From the NCBI GenBank assembly GCA_037176705.1, contig CM073885.1:168568290-168632289 (forward strand): DNA of 64,000 nucleotides, written 5' to 3'. Numbering within the stretch: the stretch's first letter is position 1; each line of letters starts with the position of its first letter. The notes beneath the pieces were generated by a model that saw only the letters and a list, made by a program, of their open reading frames with translations, searched no databases and was not told the origin of the DNA. The translations under genes and the position numbers were made by a program. Below, one piece after another: positions 49,096 to 60,359 of this stretch. Origin of the DNA: Molossus alvarezi (taxonomy: Eukaryota; Chordata; Mammalia; Chiroptera; Molossidae).

Positions 49096-51375
49096 AGATT
49101 AAGTTGATTTAAATGACATATTTTGTTTAGCTCAGTGTATCCAAAGTATTACCTTCACCATGTGATTAATGTGACAAGTACTGAGATTTTACATTTTTTA
49201 AATACTAAGTCTTTGAAATCCAGTGTGTTTTAGTTTTACACTCATAGCCCATCGCAATTCAAAGGAGCCATGCTGGATAGCAGCGACCGCAGTGGACAGA
49301 GCAGCTGTACAATAAGGCGATCAGGCTGGAAGTCATTAGCTAGTTTTCATTTTGATAGTATGTAACATTAAATGTGAAAAAATTAAACTTCTTAAGATGA
49401 GAATTTCAGAATCCTAATAATAAGCAAGCAATAAAAACTATAATCTATTTTAGTCTCCAGACCTATCTAAATCAGAATCCTCTGTATAGGAAGGTACTTC
49501 ATTAAAGGTTTAAATTGTTATTATAAATAATAACTTAACTGTTTAAATTGTGTTTTAATTAATTTCACCAAAGGTGTATGCAAAATGCTATCTTGTTTCA
49601 TTAATGAGAATGACATATTTAAAGTCCCTGCAGTTTTCAGGATAAACATTCACTCTTTAATTATCTAATAATAAGTAGATAATTATATGAATGCGTACTA
49701 GGCATTCACTCTTAATTTCTCTATCTAAATAGCAAAAAATCCAAATAGTGAAATATCCTCCACTGTTACTCCCTTTTTAACTCATATAATCCAATTTAAA
49801 ACAGACCAGCAATTTGCTCATCAATTTGGCTAGGTAAATCCTTTTAAAACCATGCTATAAAGCAATGTCACAGTGACTTATGAGATTTTAATAAAGAGGC
49901 TGATGGACCATTTAAAGAACTTAAGTGTTTTACTGAAATAAGATTTTTCTACTAAAAACCTTAAATTTTGAAATACTCAACAGAAAAGATCTTCAGCAAT
50001 GAGGGGAAATGTATCTCATATTTCTGTTCCACAGACGACTTGAGCTTGTTTCCTTGATGAAGTCAATAAAATAAATATTTTTGTTTAACTTTAAGGATTT
50101 TTATAATATCCAAATGCAATGAAATGCTTTTAATCTAAAAAAAAAATACTGTTACAAAAAATGATATCAAAGGTCTTCGATTTTATTCATGTTATCCCTT
50201 TTTCAAGCTCTGCTGAAAATTTCAGAGAAACATGAAACTCTATATAAAAAATGAAGGGAGGTATTCAACAATTCTTAGAAACCCCCTCTACTGGTCACTA
50301 CCAAGTACTGCAAAGGGAACAAAAGGGTGATCACCATATGCCAAGTGCAGTGTCCTGGTCTTGACATACAAAATTCCATTTAATCCTCACAACATCCATT
50401 TCACAGAGACACAGGGACTTAGGTGATCATTTGCCCAAGTTCTCACAGTAGGAGATTCAAACCTAGGTCTGTACTGCTCTAATATGTGCAGGACCTACTG
50501 AAACATGGAGCAGCGGAACATCAACTGACTGTTCTTTCTGATAGTGATATTATTTTCTATCATCTTTTTCAATTTCTAACTTCAAAGGAATTGTCACTAC
50601 TGATGATTTTGGAAAGCAAGGGTACTCCTTATGCTATGGAGGCAATTTGGTTATTATGATCGGCAAAAACAAGACTCCTCAAGAGTTAGGAGCAAGGGTA
50701 AAAGTAGATAATAATGACCTGACAGGCACCTAATTTGAGAAGCTTTCCTGGTTCTCATTTGAGTATTATTATTTCTCTACTGATCAGATACAGAAACCAT
50801 AAAGCTTGTGTTTGTGGTATATTGAAAAACAATTCCGATGCATGTAAGATATTTCACACACTCAAATGAAGGAGCTGGAAGGAAAGATAATTTAAGAGAC
50901 AAATTTTATTGTACCCCAATACAGCCTGTCCTTTCTACGTAGCTGCTTTGACAGTGAAAAAGATCTGGAAAGTTTTATTTTAATTATATTCAATACATAA
51001 GAATTTAGAATACAGTAAGAATTCACTCAAAATAGTGCAGTAGTAGTGACTTTTACAGTATGCTTTCTCTGATTTGCACAAAACTAATGAAGATAACGTA
51101 CCAAAAAAAACTTAAAAAGTCTCTAGATTGAGTCTAGAATATCAGAAAAATTTCATCCCAAAATATAACAACAATAACTGTATAAATGAAATACTGGTCT
51201 TATATGAACTTTGAGCTAAAAATGAGAATTTCATTTAATAATATCAATAATTCTTAATGTATATACTTAAGCTGTTTATTGCAAATATTATCATTTTTAA
51301 AGCACAGAGTGGGTACTTTTAAGGATTTCTATAACAAACTGTCCCAAATGGTGAGCATTTTAAAGAGTAATGTTA
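49096..51375. other. Upstream DNA, mostly unrecognised
   Basis: A MIR relic lies at about 50330-50480 (TTTAATCCTCACAACATCCA, then TTTGCCCAAGTTCTCACAGT). Nothing else is supported. Confidence 0.5.
50330..50480 (-). repeat. MIR SINE relic
   Basis: Antisense MIR order: CCATATGCCAAGTGCAGTG, CATTTAATCCTCACAACATC, GCCCAAGTTCTCACAGTAGG, ATTCAAACCTAGGTCTGTAC. Confidence 0.7.
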
Positions 51376-51390
51376 CTCTGAGAGTCCTTT

Positions 51391-51631
51391 CTTTTTTTTT
51401 ATCCTCACCCGAGGACATTTTTGCATGTATCTTCAGATAGAGCAGGAGGGAGAGAGGGCGGAAGAGAGAGACAGAAACATGAGAGAGACACATTGAGTGG
51501 CTGACACCCACACGACCCCAACCGGGGCAGGGACAACCTACAACCGGAGTACATGCCCTTAGTGGAAACCAGACCTGGGACTCTCTAGTCTGTGGGCTGA
51601 CGCTCTAACTGCTGAGCCAAACTTGCCAGGG
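51391..51631 (-). mobile_element. Ves-type SINE (hairpin-tailed), 11-bp TSD
   Basis: Antisense copy with hairpin ATCCTC-ACCC-GAGGAC at 51401-51416 and head ending AACTTGCCAGGG. The duplication CTCTGAGAGTC is at 51376-51386 and 51632-51642. Confidence 0.93.
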
Positions 51632-52789
51632 CTCTGAGAGTCTTTTATATGTCAAAATTTCCATGTAAGTATAAAGTTTGCTAACAAAGAAGTAATTTTA
51701 CTGTTACATGTTAATGAAGTAGCAAGGATTACTTTTTTTAAGATTTGAATAAGTTTTGATTCTAGACTACTATTATCATAATCCTACGAAATATTTTTCC
51801 TATAGAAATATCACTACATGTGCATTTGATCAAGGATGTACTTGGTTCCTTATTTTAAGATTTACAATCACTATACATGTTATTTCTTTTAACAATCCCT
51901 TATGGTATTTATGTTACTTTCTCTTGTACAAAAATAGTCAGGAGTTAGGAAAACCTCAGATTTTAATTTAGTCAGGAGAAACAGACAAATTCTATAATGC
52001 CATCTTAAACAAAGTACTCATAAGTATGGCTTTTTTAAAACTTATAATAGCTTTAAATTTTCTTAACTAACTTTATCAGATTTTTTACAGACTACCTGAT
52101 TGCCAATTAAGTATGGCCACCTCAAAATACAAAAATTCCTATAAAGAGGTAAATATTCTGTATTATAAAATCTAATCTTCTGAGATAGAATTGCAAAAGA
52201 CTTCACTGTAAGAAAAATTACACAGTTTTATGCTTTAACTAGTTCTTTGTTAACTAGTTCTTTTTATTATGCCTTAAGTTCAGTACTTTATTAACATTTT
52301 TTCTACTACTTTTCCAAAGCATAGCAATGCAAACAACCTGTTTAATCAAACTGTCTTTCTTTAAATATTCAAAGGTTTAAATGTCTATGATTTAAGAACT
52401 AAATACTTTGCAAAACAACATCAAAATATATCATTTAAAATATACTACAGGCTTTTATGATGTTTGTATTTCAGAGACAGGACCAGTGATTGTGTTTGGG
52501 GTAATGATTTAAGAAAAATCATAACCGAGTCATGAACTATGCTACAATGAGGCTTCTGCTCACTAAAAACATAGAACACATGCATGAGAGTCTATTCCAC
52601 ACTGAACTGATATATGAACTTTATTCTACTTTCCAGCCTGGCAAAAACTCTACAATTGACCAATAAGAATGACCAAGAACAGAAGAGATTTAAAGCAAAC
52701 TGGATCCTCTGAATGAACCATAGTCACAGAGCTATTATTTGGACAAGGGCACCCCTGGAATCGCCATATCTAACGTGGAGCATGGAAAG

Positions 52790-52945
52790 AGTGCCCCACG
52801 AGAGGAAGAGCCCCAAGATCTAGGTTCAAGACCTCACTCTGCTGTTGACCTACTGTGTTGTGGCAGCTGGGTCATTTGAGGTCACTGGTCCTTTATTTTC
52901 TCATCAGTAAATAATTAGGTCAGCCTTTCTAGTTCTAAGATTGTG
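52790..52945 (+). repeat. MIR-like relic
   Basis: AAGATCTAGGTTCAAGACCT, GCAGCTGGGTCATTTGAGGT and TTTATTTTCTCATCAGTAAA are in sense order. Confidence 0.55.
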
Positions 52946-53084
52946 TGATTACCTGATTACCAAATGTACCTTGTAATCTACTAATCATCATAGTACAAAA
53001 AGTTCAAAGAATAAAACATTATCAACAAATTCTTTTATCAAATCACTTTCTTAAGAAATTTTTGGTACAAGAAGAATAGAAGGA

Positions 53085-53245
53085 ACCTGTGTTGAACAGT
53101 AGACACTGTAGTAAGTCCTGTCCATATCTTAGCTTATGGCATACTCTCTGGAAAGTAAATACTATCAGGATCCCTAAATGAAGCTCAAAAAGGTATAGTA
53201 ATTTGCTTAAAAGTAACATCAACAGGACTGAATCAAGATCCTTTA
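53085..53245 (-). repeat. MIR-like relic
   Basis: GTAGTAAGTCCTGTCCATAT, AATTTGCTTAAAAGTAACAT and AGGACTGAATCAAGATCC are in antisense order. Confidence 0.5.
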
Positions 53246-53338
53246 TATGTTTATTTATTGTCTCACAATATATACCATTGTACACATTCAACACTGTGAT
53301 GCTCTATAGCTGGAATCTAATTTTAAAAACTCCTTTTG

Positions 53339-53507
53339 GCCTGGCTGGTGTGGCTCAGTGGATTAAATGTCGTCCCATGGACTGAGAGGTCTGGGTTTGA
53401 TTCCCGGTCAGGGCACATGCAGGTGGCAGCCAATCAATATTTCTTCCTCACATCAATGTTTCTATCTCTCTACCCCTCCTTTCTCTCTAAAAAGTCAATA
53501 AAAACTT
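53339..53507 (+). mobile_element. Classic Ves SINE (no hairpin tail)
   Basis: Head CCTGGCTGGTGTGGCTCAGT, box B-like GGGTTTGATTCCC, CT-rich stretch, tail TCTCTAAAAAGTCAATAAAA. Confidence 0.9.
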
Positions 53508-53515
53508 TTTTTTAA

Positions 53516-54630
53516 AGAAAGCTGCTTTGTATTTTGACTACAGGTCAGAACCTAACCAGGTATTATTGAATGGCTAATAAAGTATGGAATATTTATAAAG
53601 CCCAGTCCTATATACATCAAAATGTTTTTAACTGTTATAAAGACACAGCCTTTAAACAACTATAAGGATATTTTTATAGTCTATTCTAAAAACTAGAGAA
53701 TTTAACTCCAGGTACATATATATAAGAAAGAATAAGTGGTTTCCATATGCTTATAAAAGAGGAATGTATTCCCAAGGAATAGGAAATCATCAGTGATGTA
53801 GCTATGCTGAGTATATTCATGGCTATGTGTTCCAAAATCGATATAAACACAATCAGTGGGAAATTAAATTTTGCTAGAGCCAAGGTATGGCTCTGAAAAG
53901 TTTTTTACGCATTTATCTCTACAATGATCTCATGGGGAGTTCAAACTTGCTTTCAGAGAGGACACTGTCCAAAACTCCAAAACACAGAAATTTATCATAG
54001 CATTCAATCTGCTGCAAGAATGTCTTGGCAATTCAATATAAGAAAATATATAAGAATATAAGAAGTTCAGTATAAGAAAATAAATTTTTAATGTCATCAC
54101 AAATGGGGGGGAAATTATCTTAAACAATACCTTTCTGCAAATGTGAATGCAAATGTGCAAAACACAAAAATCGCTTTTTAAATACAAACCAGATGACCAA
54201 CACCACCTTATTTTATATTAGTACTGCTTTACACTTTCAGTTGTATTATCATCTCCCAAAGGAATGCTTGAAAATTGTCACTTACAAAAAGAGCAGATCA
54301 CGGCATTCATATATTTGAAATACAATTGTATACTGCTCATTTTGTATGTATATATTATTTCCAAATAATTCAGTATTTGATTCAAAATGTCAATATTTGA
54401 ACTACTATGAATAAATAAATATGTAGGCATTGCAATAAATATAAAACAATAAAATCTAGCCTTTCCTACACAAGGAGCACAGATGAGCAATTTGAGAGCA
54501 CAAGAAAGTCATCAGTGAAGAACAGAGTTCTATGAAGGTTCAGAGGATGAAGAAAATCACAAATACCGGAAGACTCTAAAGTTCCATGAACATTGCCTTT
54601 GATCTGCACATTATAAAGATGAGTCCATTT
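53516..54630. other. Upstream DNA, nothing recognised
   Basis: AT-rich, with no supported gene or repeat. Confidence 0.5.
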
Positions 54631-54639
54631 TTTATAAGA

Positions 54640-55290
54640 GAGAAAAAGACACGGCACAAGTAAAGACAACAGAATAGCCATAGTCTGGCCATCATGAGAA
54701 ATAAGGCCAGGACGCAGGGGAAAGTGAGAAGTAGGAGTATACACACAAAAGGCAGAACGGAAACAGCTTCAAATGTCAAGCCAACAATGTTATATATAAT
54801 TCGATCAGATATATTGCATCACAAAGTTTTAAGCTGGGGGGTGACTTATAAATCCAATATAGAAATATTAATCGAGCTGCAATGTAGGTGGGATATGCTG
54901 AAATGGAGGAAAAGTACACCAGAAGAATGCAAAGTAGTCCAGGCAAGAAATAAAGATTGATACCAGGGCCATGAACGTTGTTAAAGGTAAAGATTTAGAA
55001 TACACTACAGATGTAGGCTGAGCAACAGACAATATGTGAAGAGTGAAAGAAGAAAAGCTGTTATAAGGTACTTTGAGTTGTTTGGATCAAGAAGGACATG
55101 GGCACCGGCCCAAACATGTTGAATCTAAGATGGAGTTATTCGGGTAGAATATCAGCCATCAGTTAGACGTGCACAGTGGTCAGATCGGGGCACTGACTAG
55201 CTCAAGGAAAGGAGTCAGAGTTCACAGAGCCACAGGCAAATGATGGAGAATGTAAACAGAACAATTTTCAAAGGCATCTCCCAAGGAAAA
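54640..55290 (+). repeat. Ancient mammalian interspersed relic (L2-like, family unsure)
   Basis: AATGCAAAGTAGTCCAGGCA, then CCAGGGCCATGAACGTTGTT, then CCCAAACATGTTGAATCTAA and AGTTAGACGTGCACAGTGGT are in the order of a well-known old repeat seen in many mammals. Confidence 0.55.
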
Positions 55291-55576
55291 GCAAATAATC
55301 TCCAAGACTGCTGATCATTCATACTGTACACAGACAAAGGTACACTCCTAAAACAAGGTCTCCCATGAGACAAAGAAAAAAGTATCTCTATTCTGTTTTC
55401 TTAACAATTCTCAAAAACTAGACCATTTAATGTAACGATTCATTAAAAATATTTATTAAGACACTGTTATATGATAGGCAGAAAATACATAAGGAGACAG
55501 GCAAACTTAGAAACAAAATTGATAGCACCAATTTATAAAAGAACAGTATGAATCAACTACTCAAACAATGATTCAA

Positions 55577-55795
55577 GCCCGGCAGGAGTGGCTCAGTGGA
55601 TTGAGCATCCGTCCCGTGGACTAAAAGGCCCCAGTTCAATTCCCAGTCAGGGCACATGCTCGGGTTTTGGGCTCAATCCCCAGTAGGGGGCGTGCAGGAG
55701 GCAGCCAATAGATGTTTCTCTCTCACATCAATGTTCCTCTCTCTCTCCCTTCTTCTCTCTAAAAAAATCAATAAAAATAATATTTAAAATAATGA
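55577..55795 (+). mobile_element. Classic Ves SINE (no hairpin tail)
   Basis: Head GCCCGGCAGGAGTGGCTCAG, CCAGTTCAATTCCCAGTCAG, CCCAGTAGGGGGCGTGCAGG, tail CTCTCTAAAAAAATCAATAA. This is close to the Ves consensus as I know it. Confidence 0.92.
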
Positions 55796-55880
55796 TAATA
55801 AATGTTCATAGTTTACTGAAAATAACAAAAAGTATAAAAACCAAGTGTTGGAAATGTGGTATGGGGAATTTTTTAATTTT

Positions 55881-56132
55881 TTTTTTTCAGTCCTCACTCG
55901 AGGACATTTTTTTTAGCACTTTTTGATCCTTTGTTCAGATAGAGTGGGAGAGAGAGAGAAAGAGAGAGAAACATCGACGTGAAAGGGACACATCGAGTGG
56001 TTGCCACCCACACAACCCAACCAGTGCTGGGGACAAACTGCAACCAAGGTACATGCCCTTAGCGGGAACTGAACCCGGGTCTCTCTGGACCGCAGGCCGA
56101 CGCTCCAACCGCTGAGCCAAACTGGCCAAGGT
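55881..56132 (-). mobile_element. Ves-type SINE (hairpin-tailed), perfect 17-bp TSD
   Basis: Antisense copy with fully paired hairpin GTCCTC-ACTC-GAGGAC at 55890-55905. The duplication GGGAATTTTTTAATTTT (55864-55880 and 56133-56149) is identical. Confidence 0.94.
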
Positions 56133-56177
56133 GGGAATTTTTTAATTTTATCAAATGCTTTTTCAGCATCAGATGAC

Positions 56178-56383
56178 TTTTTTTTTCTTTTTTAGATAGA
56201 GTGAAAGGGAGAGAGAGAATCATAAATGTGAGAGAGGCATATCGATTGGTTGTCTCCTGCACAACCCCAACTGGGGCTGGGATCGAACCTGCAACCCAGG
56301 TACATGCCCTTGACTGAGAGCTGAACCTGAGACCCTTTGGTCTGCAAGCCAATGCTTTAACCACTGAGCCAAATCAGCCAGGG
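56178..56383 (-). mobile_element. Ves-type SINE without hairpin tail
   Basis: Antisense copy: TTTTTTAGATAGAGTGAAAG, GA-rich run, AACCCCAACTGGGGCTGGGA, and head ending AATCAGCCAGGGC. A short CAGATG duplication flanks it. Confidence 0.88.
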
Positions 56384-56640
56384 CCAGATGGGTTTTTTTT
56401 ATTTGACCTTTTTATTCCTATCAACAGCATATTTGTTTTATTATATTATGTTAATAGGTTCCTCATATTAAACCATCCTTGCATTCTTAGGTTAAATACT
56501 ACTTGACTTTTGATAGCTTATTCTTAGAATGAATATGATTTTATAGTGATGGTTTATATAATAATATGCAGGTAATAATGCATAAATATGTTCATGATTA
56601 CAGCTATTTATGTTCATGAACTGATATTTTCTTTTGAGGG

Positions 56641-58305
56641 ATTACCTTTTTTTGTGATATATGCCAATTTATGTACCTTTGAAATGCTTCTTCCCTGAAA
56701 ATAGGACAGACTCATTAATAAAGCTATACTGCAGGCATGTCAATAAACTTACCTGTCTAGACCATGCTCAGATTCCAGGCTCTTATGAGCAGATTATGAA
56801 TCACATGACCTAACTGTCCAGCCACAGCTCATTAAACCCAGAACAGACACTGCATTTGGGAAGAGGAAGAAAGGGAACTGGCCATTCAGTGACCAACAAG
56901 AATGTGTTTCATGAGTTCGAACCAGGAGACATTTAGCTGAATATAATCAGATGATGGTAAGTGCTATAGCTATAAACCCTAAAAACAAAAGAACACATGC
57001 ATCAGGTGGGTAGGATCAGGTGGGTAGCTCTTTATCAACTACAGACTGATTAGCAAGCTAAGAAATGCTGTATTCAGAGAAGAGCAGAGACAAAGAACCA
57101 CGCAAACCCTAAAACACATGGCAAAGAGATTTGCTTTCTAATAACTTCCCAGTTCCCATTAAGTCCAATCTTACTTGTTGGAACTGTTTTCTATGAGATT
57201 ATCCAACATTCTCCCTATTAATGCCTTTTTTCTTTAACTATTTCTTGGAATCAAACATCCCTAAGACAATATCAGTGACAGGGGACTTGCATAAAGCTAA
57301 GTATTTCATAATATTTTTTAACGTTTTCCTTTGTTATTGCATAGCTCTGCTTTTCTATTTCCTTTAGTGTTAATTTTGGTAGTCCACATGTTTGTTTTAA
57401 AAGAATTATTTCATTTATACTTTCCAGATTTATTAATATAATGCCTCTTGTGGATTTTTATTTTAATGATAGACTAATTAGACTCTGAGCTAGAGGTAAC
57501 CACACATGTAGACAGATATTCAAATCTTAAAAGGAATGTATGAGGGAATAAAAATAGTAGAAAGAGAGAGATTAAATCATCAAGGTAACTTTAATAATAA
57601 ATTTAATATATATTGACACTAGCTGTCAAGATTTACTTATATATTTTTTTAATAAAAGTTCTTTATAATACAGAGCAGGAACCTAATAAATAAACTTATG
57701 ATTAAAATAACATTTTACCAACAAATACTTGTTTAGACATTTAGATATACAAGGCATCAGGCTTTGAAAATGTTAACACTGATATTTTAAATTAGATTTG
57801 CAAGTTGACAGAATATATTTACATCCAGATAGAAAATAAACATTCTATTAAAAGCATAATTTTTAAAACTCATTTCCAAATGATATCATAGCCTTATTAC
57901 TTAGTTATATAGCATAGTAAGAAATAAAAGATTGTGTTTCTATGATAAATCCTTATTAACTAAGTCATCCCCCATTTCAGAAATAGCTAGCCTTTTTTTT
58001 CCTAGGTGCAAAGTGTAACATAATGAATCATAAGGTAATTAACCAGTCACCTAGTTTGACTAGATGTCTGATGAGTAGTTTGCTAAATATCAGAATTCTA
58101 GAACTATAGATGAGAACTGTTGCTTATGGAGTCCCCAGCTTCTCAGAGGGTGGAAATAGAAGCAAACTATCTACTCAGGGCAATAGACTGTTTTCCACTT
58201 GACCTGCGAGTGATGGTCAGTGATGTTTGACACAGTCGACAGGCACCTGCACACACCGAACAGCCACTGCAATGTCTGTCAACAATTTGTTTACTCTTAC
58301 AATTT
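56641..58305. other. Upstream DNA, nothing recognised
   Basis: AT-rich, with no supported gene or repeat. Confidence 0.5.
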
Positions 58306-58319
58306 AAGAAAGAAAACTT

Positions 58320-58572
58320 GCCCTGGCCAGTTTGGCTCAGCGGTTAGAGCATCGGCCTGCGGTCCAGAGAGACCCGGGTTCAGTTCCCACTAAGGGCACG
58401 TACCTCGGTTGCAGTTTGTCCCCGGCCCTGGTTGGCTGTGCGGGTGGCAGCCACTCAATGTGTCCCTTTCACATCGATGTTTCTCTCTCTCTCTCTGTTC
58501 CTCTCTCTCCCTCCCACTCTACCTGAACAAAAAATGGAAAAATGTCCTCGGGTGAGGATAAAAAAAAAAAGA
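58320..58572 (+). mobile_element. Ves-type SINE (hairpin-tailed), perfect 14-bp TSD
   Basis: Head CCCTGGCCAGTTTGGCTCAG, box B-like GGGTTCAGTTCCC, hairpin GTCCTC-GGGT-GAGGAT at 58544-58559. The duplication AAGAAAGAAAACTT is at 58306-58319 and 58573-58586. Confidence 0.94.
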
Positions 58573-58881
58573 AAGAAAGAAAACTTTACTAATGTATGAA
58601 TCTACAGTAACACATGTATGCGATTTATAAGTAGATATAAAATATACTGGAGAAAAAGCTGACTTTAATTTACTGATAGAGACTGCATGGTAGAACAGAT
58701 GAGATCCATGCACTGGAGTATAAACCCCTTGACAACAGGCGTTGCGTTGGGTTAGCCTCTTAATGCCAGTGCACCGAGAACAGAGTTGAGTTAAAAACCA
58801 ACTTGTGAATCCAAAGTTTCCCACTGTATTCTCTCCCAGTACACAGACACACATGAAACTGCACTTTAAATGCTGCCAACA

Positions 58882-59107
58882 GCCCTAGCTGGTTTGGTTC
58901 AGCGGTTAGAATATCGGCCTGCAGTCCAGAGAGACCCAGTAAGGGCATGTACCTTGGTTGCAGTTTATCCCTGGCCGGTCGTGTGGGTGGCAGTCACTCG
59001 GTGTGTCCTTTTCACATCGATGTTTCTCTCTCTCTCTTCCTCTCTCTCCCTTGCTCTATCTGAACAAAAAATGGAAAAATGTCCTCGGGTGAGGTTAAAA
59101 AAAAAAA
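58882..59107 (+). mobile_element. Ves-type SINE (hairpin-tailed) with box B region deleted, 14-bp TSD
   Basis: The head GCCCTAGCTGGTTTGGTTCA is followed by GAGAGACCCAGTAAGGGCAT. Compared with the copy at 58320, about 14 bases spanning the internal promoter box B are missing. The tail is GTCCTC-GGGT-GAGGTT. The duplication AAATGCTGCCAACA versus AAATGCTGCCAGCA (58868-58881 and 59108-59121) differs at one base. Confidence 0.92.
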
Positions 59108-59121
59108 AAATGCTGCCAGCA

Positions 59122-60260
59122 AAAATCCCTGTCCTCTTGAAGAATCACTAATATTGTACATTCACACTGGCCTGATAAACTTAATTCATTTCTCTCTTCT
59201 CAATGCCCGCTCCACCATCTTTCTTGCCGATATGTCTGTTGATGTCACAGCTGAAGTCAGTGGTGGACTGTGCATTGTTAATGGAGCTAGGTTGCAATTT
59301 GAAGCGGTTTGGGAAATGTCTATTTATATTACTTCTGGGAGCACATAAAGCTCCAATCTAGTCCTGCTTCAACCACACCTCACTATCATTATGTATGTCA
59401 TCTCCAACTTGAAATTTGGGACAATTTGAATCTGGGAAAGGCTGGAAAAAATCAAGGTAGTTATGTAAATTTTGTCATGAACAAACTCACAAGAAGGGCA
59501 TCCAGTCAACACGGAAAAATCAAGTTTCTGAACATCATGTAAAACACTTGAGAGAAACCATATCTATAAAATTAATGTGTTTTTCTACCTCACACTCACT
59601 GGCCTTCTCTGTAATTATTCTATTTCATTTTCAAGACATTTCTTTGTGTAGATGCCAAGATCATATTAATAATAACTGAAGGAAAAAATATTTTTAACTC
59701 TCTTCTCACAATCTGGTATAAAGCAATTTAATTGTGTTAAAGGGTGACATTATAAATGAAATGTAATATGATCATTGAGGGAACAAGGATGAACATTTCT
59801 GTTGAAATATTAATAAAATAACAGGATCCAAAATTATATACACAGGACACAGTGAGCACAGTGGTTTAAAGATAAGCACTGGTGTAAACACACAAGTCAA
59901 AATCCAAGTTCCATCATGTACAAGCTCTCTGAGGTTGGGCAAGCTATTAATGTCTCAGAGCCAAGCATCCCTCAGTATTAACACTGAAATAATAAAGACT
60001 GTGTCCTTAGATAGGTTTTGTGATAAGTGCAGAAGGTAATTACTTTGATCAGTGTATTTTAAAGCTTATTATATTGTCATTCTCTCAAAACTGTTTGCAC
60101 TTAATGTGATCATAGTAAAACAAGATTATGCATTAAAAAATCCTGGGAAGAATTGACCAAAATATTAACATATATCTGAGGGTCAGTAGCAGGTTCTTTT
60201 CCAAATTTTCTGAAATGCATGTTTTATAATTAAAATAAATAAACTAAATCATGTATTATT
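59122..60260. other. Upstream DNA with one MIR relic
   Basis: The MIR relic lies at about 59850-60020 (AGTTCCATCATGTACAAGCT, GGTTGGGCAAGCTATTAATG). Nothing else is supported. Confidence 0.5.
59850..60020 (+). repeat. MIR SINE relic
   Basis: Sense order: GTGAGCACAGTGGTTTAAAG, AAAATCCAAGTTCCATCATG, GAGGTTGGGCAAGCTATTAA, AATGTCTCAGAGCCAAGC. Confidence 0.7.
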
Positions 60261-60359
60261 TTATCTTTTTTTTTCTTTTCCTTTTTGGGGGGGGGAATTT
60301 ATTAATTTATTTTTGTTACAGATGTTTCTCCTTTTTTTCCCCATTGACACCCTCCTTCC

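Larger units (their letters stand above)
51643..53330. other. Upstream DNA with two MIR-like relics
   Basis: MIR-like copies lie near 52790-52945 (sense) and 53085-53245 (antisense). The rest is AT-rich and not recognised. Confidence 0.5.
55840..56640 (-). mobile_element. Old antisense L1 ORF2 fragment carrying two SINEs
   Basis: On the minus strand the text between the SINEs reads DAEKAFDKIK, the L1 reverse-transcriptase palm segment. CATATTAAACCATCCTTGCA and AATACTACTTGACTTTTGAT continue it beyond the second SINE. Frames are otherwise destroyed. The outer limits are approximate. Confidence 0.65.
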
